The position numbers were made by a program, and so were the translations under genes. The notes under the pieces are model-generated. The model saw only the letters and a program-made list of their open reading frames with translations. It searched no databases and was not told where the DNA came from. A stretch of 64,000 nt of DNA from Xylocopa sonorina (Eukaryota; Arthropoda; Insecta; Hymenoptera; Apidae): the NCBI RefSeq assembly GCF_050948175.1, contig NC_135199.1, forward strand, positions 5,150,501-5,214,500, read 5' to 3'. How positions within the stretch are numbered: the first letter of the stretch is position 1; the number at the start of each line of letters is the position of its first letter. Shown in pieces: positions 60,420 to 64,000 of this stretch.

Positions 60420-62100
60420 TCACCCTGACAGAAAAAATGGAAGATATCCACGCTAGAATAACAATAAGGAAAACATCCACAATTTTTCCAATCATTCGTT
60501 ATTGGATTACCAATAGAATCACATCGATCGTGAAATCAAGCGTTGGAATAATCACCAAAGATAGAATTAATCCCCTCTCGCCTCTCCAAAATCAGTTTAC
60601 ATTCCACTTATCCGATTCACAAATACCACGATTACAACTATAAACGAGGATTCGAAAGCTCGTTTACCAGCGTGAAAAGCGAGCAAACAGGGATTAACAA
60701 AAGCGAGGAAGGAAAGTTGGGTGCGACCGGGAAAGAGAGAGCCAGATCCACCCACCCGCATAATCAAGTTATCATCGCGACGTATCGCGCATTAATCACA
60801 ACTTATCAATGACAGCCGCACACCAACAACCATCCAGCTCCTTTAATACCTCCCTGGCGCGTGTCTCGTCACCTCGTCCGCTCCGTTTCGCTTCCATCGC
60901 GTCCAACGAACCACCCCCAACCCCGTTATCTTCGCGATTAATGACTGGCCGCGACAACTTCCGTCTTCGTTGCTACCTCCGCTGTCTCTCTTATCGGAGA
61001 CATCTTCGACTTCGAGGACTATCCCCTGTCATCGAATCGACCGATCAAGAACGGGACGATAAGAGAATCAAGTGGAATCGAGGAGATCGCGCTCGTTACG
61101 ATTCGATTTCGAACGATCGCGATCGCAATTTTCAACGATATCACCGTCGATCGATATTGGTAATTAAACCGTGATTTAGACGGGGTCCGATACCGGGTCG
61201 CTGGTAATTCGTACGCGAAATTAAGTTAACTTTGTTCATTATAACTCGGCACTTGCGGCATAGTTTGACGCCGCGGTAGCTACCGCCCGTAATAATAATC
61301 TGATATTGAAAAATGTTCACTGCGCCCGTTACGCGGAGCTCGGCGCTGACATTTCTTCGTGAAATATGCTCGAATAATATGTTGAAATATGTCTCCACCG
61401 TTTTACCATTTTCACTGTTCCCATCCGTCCGTTTAGCAACGAATTCCGCCACAAGCCACGGGCGGACCGAACTCTATCATATTTCAAAAGTTCCGCGGCT
61501 GTAAAAAGATCCTATCCTATTATATTCATTAAAAAAAATTCGCTACGGTCGCGCGTATTACAACTGAATCACGGAACAAGGATTTACGTTTCTACAATTT
61601 TTATCGCGTTTCGTCTGCTCCGCTCGCGATGTTTCACTTACGAACAAAACTTCCCTGCACTTCGAATCGAACAACCATCCAGATAAATTATGGAGAGAGC
61701 GGCGTACCTGCGAAAGTAACCTGGCGGCACTCTTTCGGATAACCCCGAGGAGCTCCTCGCGGCGAATTACCAATTCCCCTCGATTCTGCCCGGCGATACC
61801 CGCAAAACCGTTCCGCAGAGGCAGCCAACAACAATATCGGCGAATTAAAAGATTCCAATTCCAATTCGCTCCCGAGCTCTTCATCCAGAGCAAGATCGTT
61901 CCGTCCAATTGCGCAATTCCATCAAACGATCGAGGGTGAGCACGATCGGAAGGGTGCAGGAAGGGGGTGGCGCGGTAACGAAGGAATCGTCGCGAGTATA
62001 GAAAAACGGGTCCCCGTTTCCCGATCGTTTCCTGCTCCGGCGGGGAACTCGGTCCTCGAGAGCGAAATTCCTTTTCCGCTCGAAGCCGCGAGCGTCGAGC
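60420..62100. other. Non-coding stretch
   Basis: No exon is recognised. Frames up to about 253 codons on the minus strand (61558-62319) are Arg/Ser/Pro-rich and partly encoded by the GCACG repeat, so they are treated as chance. Confidence 0.55.
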
Positions 62101-62101
62101 T

Positions 62102-62144
62102 GCACGGCACGGCGCGGCACGGCGTGGCACGACACGGCACGGCA
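62102..62144. repeat. (GCACG)8 pentanucleotide repeat
   Basis: There are eight GCACG units with a few substitutions (GCGCG, GCGTG, ACACG), then GCA. It is a GC-rich minisatellite. On the minus strand it translates as CRATPCRAVPC-like repeats, an artefact of the unit length. Confidence 0.9.
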
Positions 62145-64000
62145 ATTTCGTGTATCGTCCACGGTCAATTAGAGCGGAATAAGGGGAGGAACGAGTAGTC
62201 GGGTGTTTCGGTCGAGCAGACACCGCGGGCTCGACGGCGTGGAAATCATTGGCCGCGGTATAGGAATCAACAGGAGGACGATCCGCGCCACCCCTGGCTC
62301 CCGCCAGAAAGCACAACAATGGAGTTTCTAATGGCCAATAGAATTGCTCGCCGATTCACTAACGAGATCGTTCGAATTCCTGCCGACCTCCCTCGTTCCA
62401 TGGTTCTGCCCGAATTCTTGCCGCCGCCTCCGCGAGACCGTGCTTCCGGCGCGACGAGAGGGGATGCCCCTCGCCAAGTGGCAGGAAGTATTCCACAAAT
62501 TTTTTTTATCATCCATCGATTCACTTTCTCGAGGATCTCTACCCTGGAGAATTGGAAATTCTTTTGAGAAACTTCTGTGGCTGATATCGTACGTAGCGAG
62601 AAATCTAACATAGATTCGTGTATGTAGAGTTTCTATGAAATTTTAAATACAGGTATCGCGTAACATTTTCTTGATAATTTAAAAATGAATTATTCGAGTG
62701 AATAGACGTATCTGTGACTGAAACTTTATAAATCAGTCGTGTCTATTTTCTGGTCCATATCGATTTACCTTTAAATCTTCAACTCGATACGAGATGCAAC
62801 TTCTCGAGTAGATCGAGATAATCTTGCGTAAAATCGATGAGCTATTCGTTGAGATGCGTGCACGAGATTCATTGAGCAACGCGCTGGAGCACGCGTATCC
62901 AACGGAAGCTACGTTGAACGATCAACCAGCGTAGACTGAACCGATCCTGATTAAAGCGATCGATCGAAGCCGGTATTCAGTCTCCGCTGAGATCGGATGC
63001 AATAGGTTGACGCGACGATATTAAATCCACACCTCTCCGTATGCTGACGTAAATTCCGTCGCATGCCAATATTAATTATTTCTACGATCGTGCCGGGATC
63101 GTTAGGCGAGCGTTCAGCGAGCCACAGATTGTTCCGGATAATAGCCGGCGTCCATTATTATCAGCAGCGTACCTGTCCGGGTCATAAAGCTACGATTAGG
63201 CGACTATTAACTCTGACGATCGTGGTACGCGATTTCTGAGCCTCGAGGACGCTGCATTGTGACGTTGAGACATCGATAACTTACGAGTTACGTCCTCCTC
63301 GATTCGACAGCCATTCAATATCTTCTCTGTTCCTTTGAAACATCCGTTCACCTATCATTTCAATCTGCACCCTGCTTCTTTATTCGTATGTTACCGATAT
63401 TCGACAAAATCGATACATCGTTCACTAACAGCAACGCGGAGGACGCAGCTACGAAACTTTGTTTGGACAGATCTGAGAATCGTCGAGGAAAATCACCACG
63501 AAGGGAACGGGAACTGTGCCCCTTCGAAATCGAGTTCTGACAGGAATCCTCGTTAACTGACCGGCAACAGTGACTGGGAAAAAGCCAACGGATGTCAACG
63601 ACCGTCGATGGACTAGATCGTGAAATCCGATGCCGATCAAAAGTTCAAGCCCGTCCTCCGTGGAGCAAAAGTTTCCGTTCGAGACGCAGAGCAGTGAATG
63701 CTGCCTCAACTTTCGTCCGGAAACCATCCGACGAAAGGAGACACAGATCCCTGCCAGTTTTTGTTTTTCCTTTCTTCTCTCGACAGCGGATGAATGAAGC
63801 GCAGGCCCTCTGCTGACACTGATCGAAATTCTTGTCCCCGTTGGAATCATCGGAATTTATTTAATTACGTAGATCGTTATAAACACAGGAAATCGAAACG
63901 AGAAATGTTTTTTAAATCGATGCTGACTCGAGCTCTGCCCTTAATCTCGCGGAGGCGAGCGATCGCTCGTATTAGCCGGATTTATTGTCTCGTCAGACGT
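62145..64000. other. Non-coding stretch, right edge
   Basis: A plus-strand ATG frame at 62319-62567 (82 codons) has a non-random-looking start (MEFLMANRIARRFTNEIVRI) and a PPPP stretch, but no domain or splice context, so it is not called. The rest holds short frames only. The part 62600-63300 is AT-moderate with GATCGATC words and no recognised repeats. Confidence 0.5.

Noticed and set aside
61558..62319. 253-codon minus-strand frame
   Set aside because: It is Arg/Ser/Pro-rich, begins without a recognised domain, and part of it is encoded by the GCACG repeat. It fits chance in stop-poor CpG DNA.
62319..62567. 82-codon ATG frame with PPPP stretch
   Set aside because: There is no domain, no splice context and no flanking gene. 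It is kept only as a note.
1..64000. CRISPR array, rRNA genes, snRNA genes or a bacterial-type operon
   Set aside because: There is no regular repeat-spacer array, no recognisable conserved RNA segment, and no gene packing or ribosome-binding-site pattern.

Overview
The window reads as non-coding DNA from an insect nuclear genome, most likely a bee or another hymenopteran. The grounds are its mixture of AT-rich stretches with very frequent CpG-containing words (TCGCG, CGCG, CGAA, ACGCG), mono- and dinucleotide microsatellites, eukaryotic-type splice-like signals, and the absence of dense gene packing or ribosome-binding sites. The taxon is an inference from composition only. I recognise no conserved protein domain, no complete tRNA, no rRNA or snRNA, no known microRNA precursor and no CRISPR array. 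Nearly all open frames are short and rich in Arg and Ser, as expected of chance frames in CpG-rich DNA. The best overall reading is an intergenic region or the inside of one or more very long introns, probably with regulatory elements.

Layout. 1-7.1 kb is unremarkable apart from a tRNA-like B box (398-410), an 18-bp perfect palindrome (462-479) and two adjacent hairpins (4097-4143). 7.1-7.56 kb holds a dense same-strand cluster of TYAAGTG and TCGAGTG words, the NK-2 class (Tinman/Vnd) homeodomain site. 10.74-11.29 kb is compositionally distinct and has a good splice donor, a CTCF-like word and the strongest splice acceptor in the window. 13.67-14.20 kb is a three-copy tandem repeat of about 179 bp; every copy carries a short ATG-initiated frame, and that frame is better preserved than the spacer between the copies. 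16.8-21 kb contains octamer (POU) sites, pyrimidine tracts and GA/CT microsatellites. 21.45-21.9 kb looks like a decayed piggyBac-like element.

From 25 to 42 kb there are several independent local duplications: ATAAATAT repeats at 25.5 kb, a degenerate array of about 110 bp at 29.3-29.85 kb, a diverged pair 528 bp apart at 37.05/37.58 kb, a tandem pair of about 171 bp at 39.1 kb and a tandem pair of 143 bp at 41.5 kb. There is also a 21-bp perfect inverted repeat at 32.83 kb and two AG|GTRAGT splice words at 30.9 and 37.2 kb. From 42 to 64 kb the notable items are a second small cluster of NK-2-like sites (51.9-52.04 kb), a 425-codon ATG-initiated open frame (53.0-54.3 kb) far longer than any other in the window, a 52-codon secreted-peptide-like frame placed just behind a strong acceptor (57.96-58.14 kb), an 18-bp palindrome (58.17 kb), a hairpin of piggyBac-end type (60.4 kb) and a GCACG pentanucleotide repeat (62.1 kb).

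No gene network can be described because no gene is securely present. The items most worth testing are the NK-2 site cluster, the three-copy short-ORF repeat, the small secreted-peptide candidate and the long open frame. All are hypotheses from sequence inspection.
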